Source: Pararhodobacter sp. SW119 (GTDB taxonomy: Bacteria > Pseudomonadota > Alphaproteobacteria > Rhodobacterales > Rhodobacteraceae). Taken from it: 64,000 bases of DNA. The notes beneath the pieces were generated by a model that was given only the letters and a program-made list of their open reading frames with translations, had not been told where the DNA came from and made no database searches. The translations under genes and the position numbers were made by a program. The stretch is from positions 35,971-99,970 of the forward strand of contig NZ_JADDJF010000011.1 of assembly GCF_017811755.1 (NCBI RefSeq). The letters run 5' to 3'. This document shows, one piece after another, positions 1 to 8,560 of the stretch; positions within the stretch are counted from its first letter, which is position 1, and each line of letters opens with the position of its first letter.

Positions 1-172
1 CGTAGACGTTCTGCGCCAGCATGACGTTGATCGCGGCGGTGGCGTCGCTGGTCGGGTCAAGCGATGTCGGCTCCTGCTGGAGGCCGAGCGAAATGCGCAT
101 CTGCGCCGCGGCCGGCGCGGCGAAGGCCAGTGCCAGCGCGGCAAGCAGGGCTGGGGCAGCTGTCGTTCTCAT
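1..172 (-). CDS. ABC transporter substrate-binding protein (family 5, peptide type), N-terminus only
   Basis: Only the first 57 codons are in the window and the gene runs off the left edge. It opens with a clear Sec signal peptide (MRTTAAPALLAALALAFAAP) ending in an Ala-rich AAAQ site. The mature start contains LGLQQEPTSLDP followed by INVMLAQNVY, the usual beginning of periplasmic peptide/dipeptide-binding proteins of ABC importers. An AAAGGA sequence lies 8 nt upstream of the ATG. Substrate cannot be told from this part. Confidence 0.75.
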   Translation of the reverse strand, partial: MRTTAAPALLAALALAFAAPAAAQMRISLGLQQEPTSLDPTSDATAAINVMLAQNVY

Positions 173-368
173 CGGTGGGGTCCTTTCTGGCAACCGGGTC
201 GATGGCGGCGCCGATCATGGCGCAGGAATCCGCGTTTGCGAACCCCCTGCGCGCCGTGCGGTCGGCCACGTGCGCGCAGATTGGCACCATCGCCGCCGGG
301 GTCAACCGCAAACGCCCTGTCGTTGCAAAGGTTTCACATTGCCCCCTGCCGGCGGGGCCGCGCGACGC

Positions 369-791
369 TCAGGCGAAGCCTTCCTGCACCGTCTGCCCGT
401 CGCGGGTGACGTAGTGCCAGCCGGTGACGACGAGCATCCGTTTCATGAAGGATTCCTCGATCCGCTCGCGGCTCATCCAGAACCCTTCGAACTCGATCTC
501 CATCGCGGCTTCGGCGGCGTCGCCCTCGGGCGTGCCGTGCAGCGCGGCCAGCGCGGCCATCACCTTGCCCAGACCGGCGCGAAAGGCGTCGGACAGCGGT
601 TCGTTGAACTCGACGAAGAAATCCGGGGTCTCCTGCGGGTCCTCGTAGACATGCAGCTGCACCCGCTCGCCATGGTCCCAGACCGGATGCGGGAAGACAT
701 GCACGCGGTGACGCTCGATCTTGGCGGACTGGAGCGCGGCCTGATAGGCGGCTTCGACCTCGGCTTCGGCAAATCGCTGGGCGGTAAGCAT
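369..791 (-). CDS. Conserved-looking protein of unknown function (140 aa)
   Basis: I do not recognise the family. The protein is soluble, acidic and has no signal peptide or membrane segment. A central stretch rich in aromatic and acidic residues (HVYEDPQETPDFFVEFNEP) and a C-terminal SRERIEESFMKRMLVV helix suggest a compact folded domain. The ATG chosen here has GAGAG 8 nt upstream. An in-frame ATG ten codons earlier lacks a ribosome site. The gene lies downstream of flgI on the same strand after about 115 bp, so it may be the last gene of the flagellar transcript, but nothing in it points to motility. Confidence 0.6.
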   Translation of the reverse strand: MLTAQRFAEAEVEAAYQAALQSAKIERHRVHVFPHPVWDHGERVQLHVYEDPQETPDFFVEFNEPLSDAFRAGLGKVMAALAALHGTPEGDAAEAAMEIEFEGFWMSRERIEESFMKRMLVVTGWHYVTRDGQTVQEGFA

Positions 792-905
792 GGGCAGATC
801 TCTCGGTTTGGCGCCCGCCATTATGGCAAGAGCCGCGCCGGATGTCTGCCCCGCAAAAAGGCCCGACGGACAGGACCGGGCCGGCTGTTGCCGCCGCGCC
901 GCCGC

Positions 906-2003
906 TCAGCGCACGACGAGGTCGGCGTGAAGCGCGCCGGCGGCGCTGATCGTGTTGAGGATGTCGATCATGTCCCGCGGGCCCACCCCCAGGGCGTTGA
1001 GCCCCGCCACCACCTCGGCGAGCGAGGTGGCGCCGGGTAACTCGGCCAGTCCGGTGCCGCGATTCTCCTCGATCTCGGCCTGGGTGCGCGGGACGACGAC
1101 CGTCTCGCCCTCGGCGAAGGGGTTGGGCTGGGCGACCAGCGGGCGTTCCTCGACCCTCAGCGTCAGCCCCCCCTGGGCGACGGCGACGCGGCTGATGCGC
1201 ACATCCTCGCCCATCACGATGGTGCCGGACCGCTGGTCGACCACCACGCGGGCGCGCGCGCCCGGGCTGATCGGCAGGTTCTCGATCTGGCTCAGCGCGT
1301 GGGCGGCACTGGGCTGGCGGGTGGACGCGATATCGAGGATCACGGTCCCGGCGTCCTGCATGACGGCGACGGCGCGGCCGAAATAGGTGTTGATCGCCTG
1401 CTCGATCCGCACCGCGCTGGTGAAGTCGGCCTCGCGCAGGGCAAGGCGCACGCGGTTGAGCGAGGCGAGCTGGAACTCGACCTCGCGCTCGACCCTTGCG
1501 CCGCCGGGGATCGTCCCGCTGGTCGGCACGCCCTGGACGACCTGCGCCGCCTGACCGCGGGCGGCGACGCCGCCGGCGATCACCGCGCCCTGGGCGACCG
1601 CGTAGATCTGCCCGTCGGCGCCGTTCAGCGGCGTCATCACCAGCGTGCCGCCGAACAGGCTGGAGGCGTCGCCGATCGCCGAGACCGTGATATCGACGCG
1701 CGATCCGGTCCGCGCGAAGGGCGGCAGCGTGGCGGTGACCAGCACCGCGGCCACGTTGCGCGGCCGCGACTGCTCGCCGGCGATGTTCACGCCCAGCCGT
1801 TCCAGGATATTGGCCATGATGTCTTCGGTGAAGGGCGCGTTGCGGATGCCGTCGCCGGTGCCGTCCAGGCCGACCACCAGGCCGTAGCCGATCAGGTCGT
1901 TGCCGCGCACGCCGTCGAATTCCACGAGGTCCTTCAGCCGTATCTGCGCCGCCGCGGGCAGCGCCATCGCCAGGACGACCAGCGCCGCCAGCAGGCGGAT
2001 CAT
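906..2003 (-). CDS. flgI: Flagellar P-ring protein FlgI
   Basis: FlgI forms the periplasmic P-ring that acts as bushing for the flagellar rod. The 365-aa product has a signal peptide (MIRLLAALVVLAMALPAAAQ) followed by the family hallmarks RLKDLVEFDGVRGNDLIGYG and VVGLDGTGDG. Typical FlgI segments such as GGTLVMTPLNGADGQIYAVAQG and the C-terminal NALGVGPRDMIDILNTI are present, and length is normal for the family. Its ATG overlaps the flgL stop codon by 4 nt, so translation is probably coupled. It is the last recognisable flagellar gene of the run. Confidence 0.96.
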   Translation of the reverse strand: MIRLLAALVVLAMALPAAAQIRLKDLVEFDGVRGNDLIGYGLVVGLDGTGDGIRNAPFTEDIMANILERLGVNIAGEQSRPRNVAAVLVTATLPPFARTGSRVDITVSAIGDASSLFGGTLVMTPLNGADGQIYAVAQGAVIAGGVAARGQAAQVVQGVPTSGTIPGGARVEREVEFQLASLNRVRLALREADFTSAVRIEQAINTYFGRAVAVMQDAGTVILDIASTRQPSAAHALSQIENLPISPGARARVVVDQRSGTIVMGEDVRISRVAVAQGGLTLRVEERPLVAQPNPFAEGETVVVPRTQAEIEENRGTGLAELPGATSLAEVVAGLNALGVGPRDMIDILNTISAAGALHADLVVR

Positions 2004-3010
2004 CGCAGATACTCCGTCAGCGAAAGCCGCGTCAGCCGCGCGGTCACCGCATAGATCGATTCAAGCTGGACGCGGCTCTGTTCAAGCTGCGTCGCCGCCT
2101 TGTAGGGATCGACGCCGATCTTGTCGCTGCGCAACAACTCCAACCGGTCGCTTTCAAGCGACAGGCGCAGTTGCTGGCGCTCCAGCACCTCCTGGGCGAT
2201 GCCGACGCGCGACTGCAGACCCGCCATGCGCTCGGCATTCTCCATCAGCCCGGTCATCGCCCGCTGCAGGACCGCGCGTTCCTGATCCGGGGCGAGGGTG
2301 ATCGCGCCGTCGTCGAGCAGGACGACCATCGCCGCGTACATCAGCTGCCGGCGGATCGCGGGATCTTCCGCGGTGGGCAGTTCCGGCACCGCCGTGCCGT
2401 CATCCATGACGCCGCCCGCGACCGGCGCGCCGCCGCGATAGGCGGTCGTGGCGAAATCGGTGCCGGGCGACATGAACCAGGCGTCGAGCGCGGCGAAGAC
2501 ATCCGCGGCAGCGGTCATGCCCGCGACCTCGGCGCCCAGCGCGCCCAGCAGGACGTCCGGCTTGACCAGCGGCGCGCGATCCGATTGCACCCCCGAGAAG
2601 ATCGAGCGCCCGGCCACACTCACCGCCATCGCCGCGATGGTTTCGCCGAGCGTGCTGCGCGCCGCCTGCACCGCCACCCCGCGCGCCGCCGGCCCGGCCG
2701 AGGCTTCGGCGGTCAGCACCAGCTTCACCGCCAGATCCTGCCCGGTCCGCGCCACCTTGTCGAGCGCGGCCTGCGCGGTGTCGAAGCTGGTGACCGCCTG
2801 TTTCAGCGTGTTGTCGTATTGCCCGATGCGCATCAGCCGGTTCTCGATCGCCTGCAGCGCGCCGATATCGCCGCGCAGGTGCCGCGTCACCGACTGGACC
2901 TGTCCGGTCGTCATCTCGTGACTGTGCCGCGCCAGATCGGTTCGCGCCTGCACGCCGGTTCGTTGCAGGTGAAACGGCAGTGCCATCGTGCCCAGCGTTG
3001 CCCAGGTCAT
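2000..3010 (-). CDS. flgL: Flagellar hook-filament junction protein FlgL
   Basis: The 336-aa protein has the flagellin-like organisation of FlgL: an N-terminal helical region that pairs with a C-terminal helical region (VGIAQEVLERQQLRLSLES onward), with a variable middle domain. It starts two bases downstream of the flgK stop and overlaps flgI by 4 nt, the usual flgK-flgL-flgI order in Rhodobacterales. The sequence contains the FlgL-type RSIFSGVQSDRAPLV segment. It should be exported by the flagellar type III apparatus and sit between FlgK and the filament. There is no Sec signal, as expected. Confidence 0.9.
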   Translation of the reverse strand: MTWATLGTMALPFHLQRTGVQARTDLARHSHEMTTGQVQSVTRHLRGDIGALQAIENRLMRIGQYDNTLKQAVTSFDTAQAALDKVARTGQDLAVKLVLTAEASAGPAARGVAVQAARSTLGETIAAMAVSVAGRSIFSGVQSDRAPLVKPDVLLGALGAEVAGMTAAADVFAALDAWFMSPGTDFATTAYRGGAPVAGGVMDDGTAVPELPTAEDPAIRRQLMYAAMVVLLDDGAITLAPDQERAVLQRAMTGLMENAERMAGLQSRVGIAQEVLERQQLRLSLESDRLELLRSDKIGVDPYKAATQLEQSRVQLESIYAVTARLTRLSLTEYLR

Positions 3011-3012
3011 GT

Positions 3013-4467
3013 TCAGATCTCCATCAGGCGGCGCAGCATCTGGTCGGCGACCTGGATGACGCGCGCATTGGCCGCATAGGCCTGTTCGATCAGCACGAGG
3101 CGCTGCATCTCGGCATCGGTGTCGACGCCGCGCGACAGCACGCGTTCGTGCAGGTCGGCGGCGCGGGTGGCGGTCTGGATCTGGCGGTCCTCGAACCCCT
3201 GCCGGGTCTGGCTGAGGAACGCGATCTCGCGCGCGACGCCGTTGCCGAAGCTGACCGCGCTGGCGCCGGGTGCGGGCGCATCGCCCCGCTGCAGGGCTTC
3301 GATCCAGCGCTGGATCTGGGCCGCGTCGCCCACCGGCGCGCGCGGTCCGGCGGGATCGGCGCCCAGCCCTTCGCGCAGATGCCAGAGGTGGCCGCCGCTA
3401 TCGGGCTGCACCAGCGGGCTGAGCGTCAGCCGCCCGGCCAGCCCCGCCGCCGGCAGCGCGGCCAGCGGATCGCCCGCGTCGGAAAAGAGCGCCGGTCCCC
3501 CCGGCGCCGACGGGTCGATATCGGGGGCTTCGAACCGGGCGATCAGATCCGCCGCCATCGTATCCAGCGCCGCCTGCGCGGCGACACCGTGGGTGTCACG
3601 CACCTCGAACAGCGCGGCGATCCGGCCGCCGCCGAACGCCCCACCCTCGCCGGGGTTGGCGATCGGCCGGCCGTTCAGCGTCAGCGTCGACAGCGCGCCG
3701 CCCGCACGCGTCATGCCCGGTTCCATCGCGTTGACCGGCGTGAACTCGATCCGCGACGGGGTCACGTCCAGCAGAAGCTGCCCGCCCTCGGTATAAAGGA
3801 TGCTGCGGCCTTCGGGCGATTGATACTCGCGCAGCGGCACAATCTCGGACAGGCGGGTGATCAGGGTCTGCCGCTCGTCCATCAGGGCCAGCGGCGGCTC
3901 GCCAGAGCTGCGCAGCCCGACGATGTCGGCGTTGAGCCGCGCCAGCCGCGCCAGCCCGTTGTTCAGCTCGGTCACCTCGCGCGCGATCGCCCGGTCGGCA
4001 TCCAGCCGGGCGTCCTGCACATGGCGCTGCAGCCCGTGGAATTCCTGCAGCATCGCGCCCGCGGTGGCGGTCACGGCGGCAAGGCGCTGGTCCATGTCCG
4101 GCCGGTTGGCCGCCGAAACCAGCGCCGATTCAAACGCCGCGACCCGACCGGCAAGGGCGAAGGCATCGCCCGGATCACCGATCGCGCCCTCCAGATCCGC
4201 CCAGAAGCGCGCGCCGGCCTCGGCCCCGGCCCGGTCGGCGCCGGCCTGCCGCACCAGCCCGGTCAGCACCGGATCGACCTGACGCTCCACGCCCAGGACG
4301 CGGACACCGACCCCCTGCCCGCCGACGACCGCGGTGCCCAGTTGCAGCTTGCGCGGCGCGTAGCCGTCGGTCATCGCGTTCGCGACGTTGGTCGAGGCGA
4401 CCTGAACGCCGCGTGCCGCCGCCGTCAGGCCCGAGACCGCCGCGTTCATCGCCGTGTTGATGCTCAT
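3013..4467 (-). CDS. flgK: Flagellar hook-associated protein 1 FlgK
   Basis: FlgK is the first hook-filament junction protein. The 484-aa product begins MSINTAMNAAVSGLTAAARG with the rod/hook family motif ASTNVANAMTDGYAPR. It ends with the conserved C-terminal helix in which MQRLVLIEQAYAANARVIQV pairs with the N-terminus. These two ends form the coiled-coil domain D0 shared by all axial proteins. The gene follows flgE by 34 bp and precedes flgL by 2 bp, so it belongs to the same operon. The length is at the short end for FlgK. Confidence 0.95.
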   Translation of the reverse strand: MSINTAMNAAVSGLTAAARGVQVASTNVANAMTDGYAPRKLQLGTAVVGGQGVGVRVLGVERQVDPVLTGLVRQAGADRAGAEAGARFWADLEGAIGDPGDAFALAGRVAAFESALVSAANRPDMDQRLAAVTATAGAMLQEFHGLQRHVQDARLDADRAIAREVTELNNGLARLARLNADIVGLRSSGEPPLALMDERQTLITRLSEIVPLREYQSPEGRSILYTEGGQLLLDVTPSRIEFTPVNAMEPGMTRAGGALSTLTLNGRPIANPGEGGAFGGGRIAALFEVRDTHGVAAQAALDTMAADLIARFEAPDIDPSAPGGPALFSDAGDPLAALPAAGLAGRLTLSPLVQPDSGGHLWHLREGLGADPAGPRAPVGDAAQIQRWIEALQRGDAPAPGASAVSFGNGVAREIAFLSQTRQGFEDRQIQTATRAADLHERVLSRGVDTDAEMQRLVLIEQAYAANARVIQVADQMLRRLMEI

Positions 4468-4501
4468 GCTCTAGCTCCGCGCGTGGCGGCGACGGGAGGC
4501 G

Positions 4502-5836
4502 TCACCGCTTGATGTTGGTGGTTTCCTGCAGCATCTCGTCGACGGTCTGGATCACCTTGGCGTTCGACGAATAGGCCCGCTGCGTCTGGATCATCTGGGT
4601 GAGTTCGTGGGCGACATCCGTCGTCGACTCCTCGCGCGCGAAACCCTCGATCGTGCCCACCGGGCCGTCGCCGGCGTTCCACAGGAAGAAGGCGCCGCTT
4701 TCCTGCGTCGCGCTGTAGACCTGCCCCGCCATCGCCGACAGCCCGTTGGGGTTGGGCACGTCGACGACCGGGATCATCGCCAGCTTGCGGATGACGCCGG
4801 TGCTGTAGACCGCGTTGAGGATACCCTGCGAATCGATCTCGATCCCCGCCAGCGATCCGACGGGTGCGCCGTCCTTGCTGATCTCGACGGGGCGGAAGCG
4901 GTCGCCCAGCTGGGTCGTGCCGCCCGGCTCGCCCGGCATGCCGATCTGGATCGACATCGCCTGCGCATCGGCGCCGCGCATCACGTTCACGCCGATAGCG
5001 CCGGTTGCCGGGTCGTAGGCCGCGGGCGCGGTGTCGAAGGGCGGGGTCGAGGTGACGCTCAGGATCCGCCCGCCATCGGCCGAGGCGCCGCTGAAGACGA
5101 TCCGGTGCGCGCCGACCACCACGTCGCCGGCGCCGGGATCGCGGATCTCGATGTCCCAGGTGTTGGTCGCGGGATCGCCCGCGGCGGGCACGACCGGGGT
5201 GAAGCGCACGCTCAGCCGCTCGGACGAACCGAGGTTGGTGTAGTATTCCACCGACATGTCCTGCTCATCGCCCGAGGCGCCGGCGACGGTGCCGGTCGAC
5301 GGCAGGTTCACCGTCAGCGAAATGCGCGAGGTGGGCTCGTGGTCGGACTGGGTGGTCAGCACCTGGATCGGCCGCAGCCCGCCGGAAGTGTCGCGCGGAA
5401 AGGTCGGGATCGACCCGTCCGAGCCCAGCGGCACGCCCATCAGCACCATGCCCATCTCGTTGCGCAGGATGCCGGTGGTATCGGGCCGGAACGAGCCGGT
5501 GGTCATCATGTACATCGGCAGCGGGCCGCCGTTGGCCACCGCCGCCTCGGTCGTCACCGGCAGGAAGCCGCGGCCCTTGATCGCCAGATCCGTCGGATTG
5601 TTCGACGAAATCAGCGTGCCGCCCTCGTCGATCAGCCGCATCGTGCTGGCGCGCACGCCCCCCGCCGCATACCTGCCCGCGCCGGTGTCGCCCAGGACCA
5701 TCGAATGGAACGAGGTCTGAACCCGCTTGTAGCCGGCGGTGGCCGAGTTGGAGATGTTGTCGGATATCGCCGCCAGCCGCGTGGCGTTGGCATTCAACCC
5801 GGTCACTCCGGCGTTGAGCGAGGACGAAATGGTCAT
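4502..5836 (-). CDS. flgE: Flagellar hook protein FlgE
   Basis: FlgE polymerises into the hook. The 444-aa protein starts MTISSSLNAGVTGLNANATR with the axial-family motif SDNISNSATAGYKR. It has a central FlgE region with NEMGMVLMGVPLG, and the C-terminal SSNAKVIQTVDEMLQETTNI helix. The ATG used here has AAAGGTG 5 nt upstream; an earlier in-frame ATG would add 17 basic residues with no ribosome site. It is the first gene of the leftward run flgE-flgK-flgL-flgI. A CtrA-type box lies about 60 bp upstream, consistent with CtrA control of motility in this group. Confidence 0.95.
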   Translation of the reverse strand: MTISSSLNAGVTGLNANATRLAAISDNISNSATAGYKRVQTSFHSMVLGDTGAGRYAAGGVRASTMRLIDEGGTLISSNNPTDLAIKGRGFLPVTTEAAVANGGPLPMYMMTTGSFRPDTTGILRNEMGMVLMGVPLGSDGSIPTFPRDTSGGLRPIQVLTTQSDHEPTSRISLTVNLPSTGTVAGASGDEQDMSVEYYTNLGSSERLSVRFTPVVPAAGDPATNTWDIEIRDPGAGDVVVGAHRIVFSGASADGGRILSVTSTPPFDTAPAAYDPATGAIGVNVMRGADAQAMSIQIGMPGEPGGTTQLGDRFRPVEISKDGAPVGSLAGIEIDSQGILNAVYSTGVIRKLAMIPVVDVPNPNGLSAMAGQVYSATQESGAFFLWNAGDGPVGTIEGFAREESTTDVAHELTQMIQTQRAYSSNAKVIQTVDEMLQETTNIKR

Positions 5837-5892
5837 ACTTGCACCTTTCTGAAGCAATCGGACGAGCCGGCGCGAAAGATGCAGCATGCAGT

Positions 5893-5909
5893 GTTAAGGC
5901 CGACCTAAC
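5893..5909 (-). promoter_or_regulatory. Putative CtrA-binding site upstream of flgE
   Basis: On the minus strand the sequence reads TTAG, seven bases, then TTAAC, one mismatch from the CtrA consensus TTAA-N7-TTAAC. It lies about 60 bp before the flgE start codon. CtrA activates flagellar genes in many Rhodobacterales, so position and target agree. Identification is by motif only. Confidence 0.55.
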
Positions 5910-5924
5910 GGCGGCGGGGCGATA

Positions 5925-6362
5925 TCATCCCGCCAGATGCGCGCCCAAGGCCTCGATCGCCAGCGCATAGCTGCGCGGCCCGAAACCGCAGATCATGCCC
6001 AGCGCGACCGGCGCGATATGGGAATGGTGGCGGAACGGCTCGCGCGCGTGGATGTTCGACAAATGCACCTCGACCACCGGCAGGCCGATTGCCGTGATCG
6101 CATCGCGCAGCGCGACCGAGGTGTGCGTGTAGGCGCCCGCGTTCAGCACCACGCCGGCATGACGCTCGCGCGCCTCGTGCAGGGCGTCGACCAGCGCGCC
6201 TTCGTGGTTCGACTGGCGAAAATCAATGGACAGGCCCAGCCGCGCGCCGGTTTCCTCGCACAGGGTGCGCACATCCGCCAGCGTCGCGGCGCCGTAGACC
6301 GCCGGCTCGCGGGTGCCCAGAAGGTTCAGGTTCGGGCCGTTCAGCACCAGGATCGAGGTCAT
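5925..6362 (-). CDS. aroQ: 3-dehydroquinate dehydratase, type II (AroQ)
   Basis: This enzyme removes water from 3-dehydroquinate in the shikimate pathway. The 145-aa protein has the complete type II signature: [20 protein letters not shown] near the N-terminus (catalytic Tyr and the flexible-loop Arg), [30 protein letters not shown], and [14 protein letters not shown] with the catalytic His. The start chosen has GGAG 6 nt upstream and overrides an ATG four codons earlier. It stands alone between the flagellar and TRAP genes. The other shikimate gene here, aroC, lies 23 kb away. Confidence 0.96.
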   Translation of the reverse strand: MTSILVLNGPNLNLLGTREPAVYGAATLADVRTLCEETGARLGLSIDFRQSNHEGALVDALHEARERHAGVVLNAGAYTHTSVALRDAITAIGLPVVEVHLSNIHAREPFRHHSHIAPVALGMICGFGPRSYALAIEALGAHLAG

Positions 6363-6469
6363 GCCGTGCTCCATCGCGGGGGTCCGACATCGCGGTCCGG
6401 GCAGGTCTTGTCAAGCACCGCTTGCCGGCCTTGCCAGCGCGCGCCACAACCGCGCCGGACCCGCCACCC

Positions 6470-7858
6470 TCAGAACAGGACCGACGGCAGCCAGGTCACC
6501 AGCGCGGGGAACATGAACAGCAGCGCCATCGCCACGATCTGCAACGCCACGTAGGGCACGGCCCCGCGATAGATCATCATCGTCGAGACCGAGTTCGGCG
6601 CCACCCCGCGCAGATAGAAGAGCGAGAACCCGAAGGGCGGTGTCAGGAACGAGGTCTGCAGGTTCACCCCGATCATCACCCCCATCCAGACCGGATCGAC
6701 ACCCAGCAGCAGCAGCGTCGGCGCGGTGATCGGCAGGACGATGAAGATGATCTCGAACGTGTCGAGGATGAAGCCGAGGATGAACATGATGAACATCACG
6801 GTGATCATCGCGCCCATCGCGCCGCCGGGCATGGCGGTCAGGAATTCGCGCACCAGGTTGTCGCCGCCCATCTGCCGGAAGACGATGGCAAAGACCGAGG
6901 CGCCGAAGAGGATGATGAAGACCATCGAGGTGATGACCGCGGTGCGCCGGGCCACCTCGACCACGACGCCAAGGCTGAGCCGCCAGCGCGCCGCGGCCAG
7001 GATCGTCGCCCCCACCGCGCCGACCGAGGCGGCCTCGGTCGGGGTAGCGAAGCCGCCCAGGATCGAGCCCAGCACCGCGAAGATCAGCAGAAGCGGCGGG
7101 AAGAACGCGACCAGCACCTCTTTCCAGAGGCCCCGCTTCTCGTCCGCCGGGACGGGCGTGGCGGGGCAGCTTTCGGGATCGAGGATCGCCTTGCCGATGA
7201 TGTAGAGCAGATAGAGGCCGACCAGCAGGAAGCCGGGGATCAGCGCCCCGGCGAACAGGTCGCCCACCGACACGGTCTGCGGCGCGAAGTTGCCAAGCGA
7301 CATCTGCACCTGGCTGTGCATGCCTGAGATCATGTCGCCCATGAAGATCAGCACCGTCGACGGAGGGATGATCTGCCCCAGCGTGCCGGACGCACAGATC
7401 GTGCCGCAGGCCAGTTTCGGATCGTACCCCGCCCGCAACATCGCCGGCAGCGAGATCAGCCCCATCGTCACCACCGTCGCCCCGACCACCCCGGTCGAGG
7501 CCGCCAGCAGCGCGCCCACCAGGATGACCGAGATCCCCAGCCCCCCGCGCAGGTTGCCGAAAAGCTTGCCCATCGTCGACAGCAACTGCTCGGCGATCTT
7601 CGAGCGTTCCAGCATCACGCCCATGAAGATGAACAGCGGCACCGCGACCAGCACCTCGTTGATCATGTAGCCGGTGTAGCGGCCCGCCAGCGCCCGCAGG
7701 TTCGACATGTCGAAGACGCCGAACTGCAGCCCGAGGAGGGCGAAGAGGATCGAGGTGCCTGCCAGCGTGAAGGCCACCGGGAAGCCCAGCATCAGAAAGC
7801 CGATCACGCCGAAGAACATCAGCGCGGCGAGGATCTCGCCTAGAAGAACGGGGTCCAT
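6470..7858 (-). CDS. TRAP transporter large permease (DctM/TakM type)
   Basis: This is the 462-aa large membrane subunit of a tripartite periplasmic transporter, which moves solute into the cell with Na+ or H+. It is almost entirely hydrophobic, with about a dozen transmembrane helices. Family segments include FMGVMLERSKIAEQLL, CGTICASGTLGQIIPPSTVL and the C-terminal NLQTSFLTPPFGFSLFYLRG. It lies 6 bp after the small-permease gene and about 700 bp from the binding-protein gene on the same strand. Substrate is inferred from the binding protein. Confidence 0.93.
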   Translation of the reverse strand: MDPVLLGEILAALMFFGVIGFLMLGFPVAFTLAGTSILFALLGLQFGVFDMSNLRALAGRYTGYMINEVLVAVPLFIFMGVMLERSKIAEQLLSTMGKLFGNLRGGLGISVILVGALLAASTGVVGATVVTMGLISLPAMLRAGYDPKLACGTICASGTLGQIIPPSTVLIFMGDMISGMHSQVQMSLGNFAPQTVSVGDLFAGALIPGFLLVGLYLLYIIGKAILDPESCPATPVPADEKRGLWKEVLVAFFPPLLLIFAVLGSILGGFATPTEAASVGAVGATILAAARWRLSLGVVVEVARRTAVITSMVFIILFGASVFAIVFRQMGGDNLVREFLTAMPGGAMGAMITVMFIMFILGFILDTFEIIFIVLPITAPTLLLLGVDPVWMGVMIGVNLQTSFLTPPFGFSLFYLRGVAPNSVSTMMIYRGAVPYVALQIVAMALLFMFPALVTWLPSVLF

Positions 7859-7864
7859 GCCGTG

Positions 7865-8416
7865 CTACTCCAGATCGTACTTGTATCGGTAATCGTCGGG
7901 CACCAGGTCCTCGCGGTCGGCGATCAGCAGGATCGACCGGATCGCCATCGCCACGCCCTGCAGGCCGATGACCGCCGCCAGGACCAGGATGAAGGTCTTC
8001 AGCACGAACAGCCCCGACGCACCGCCCGGGTTGGCCGACGCTTCGAAGAGGCTCCAGGACCGATGGACAAAGGTGAAGCTGTAGCTCCACACCACCCAGG
8101 CGAAGGGCAGCAGGAACACCAGCACCCCGATCAGGTCCAGCCAGGCCTTGGTGCGGGTGCTGGCCGGGCGGTAGAAGATGTCCACGCGCACGTGATCGTT
8201 GCGATAAAGCGCGTAGCCCGCCACGGCGGTGAACATCGCGCCGTTCATCCAGGGGTAAAGGTCCTGCATCCACAGGCGTGTGGTGCCCGCGACGTAGCGC
8301 TCGACCACCACCCAGAAACACGTCAGGACGATACCCACCGCCAGCCACATGAAGATGTTGCCGATCAGCCGATTGATCAGATTGATCAACTGCATCAGGT
8401 AGGACAGCAGGATCAC
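7865..8416 (-). CDS. TRAP transporter small permease (DctQ/TakQ type)
   Basis: The 183-aa protein has four predicted transmembrane helices, the usual topology of the small TRAP subunit that partners the large permease. It contains family-like stretches such as WMQDLYPWMNGAMFTAVAGY and NDHVRVDIFY. The last segment is hydrophilic and ends DDYRYKYDLE. Spacing to the large permease is 6 bp. The gap of about 145 bp to the upstream binding-protein gene contains a strong hairpin. Confidence 0.9.
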   Translation of the reverse strand: MILLSYLMQLINLINRLIGNIFMWLAVGIVLTCFWVVVERYVAGTTRLWMQDLYPWMNGAMFTAVAGYALYRNDHVRVDIFYRPASTRTKAWLDLIGVLVFLLPFAWVVWSYSFTFVHRSWSLFEASANPGGASGLFVLKTFILVLAAVIGLQGVAMAIRSILLIADREDLVPDDYRYKYDLE

Positions 8417-8517
8417 GTTCTTTCCCCAACCCTTCGGTCACGCCGCCGGTCCGTCCCGGCGATCGGCCCGCGGACACGCCGTCCCGCGCGCGTCGCCGCG
8501 GCGGGCCGTCTCAAGGC

Positions 8518-8548
8518 GCCTCGCCCCCGGTCGGACCGGGGACGAGGC
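8518..8548 (-). terminator. Intercistronic hairpin between TRAP binding protein and small permease
   Basis: An inverted repeat, GCCTCG plus CCCCGGTC pairing with GACCGGGG plus CGAGGC, sits just after the binding-protein stop codon and before the permease genes. There is no T-tract. Such hairpins commonly stabilise or attenuate the transcript so that more binding protein than membrane subunit is made. That role is inferred here. Confidence 0.6.
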
Positions 8549-8560
8549 AGGTTGCCGAAA

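Noticed and set aside
57..311. 84-codon leftward open frame overlapping the ABC binding-protein start
   Set aside because: Different frame from the clear signal peptide starting at 172, and composition is not protein-like.
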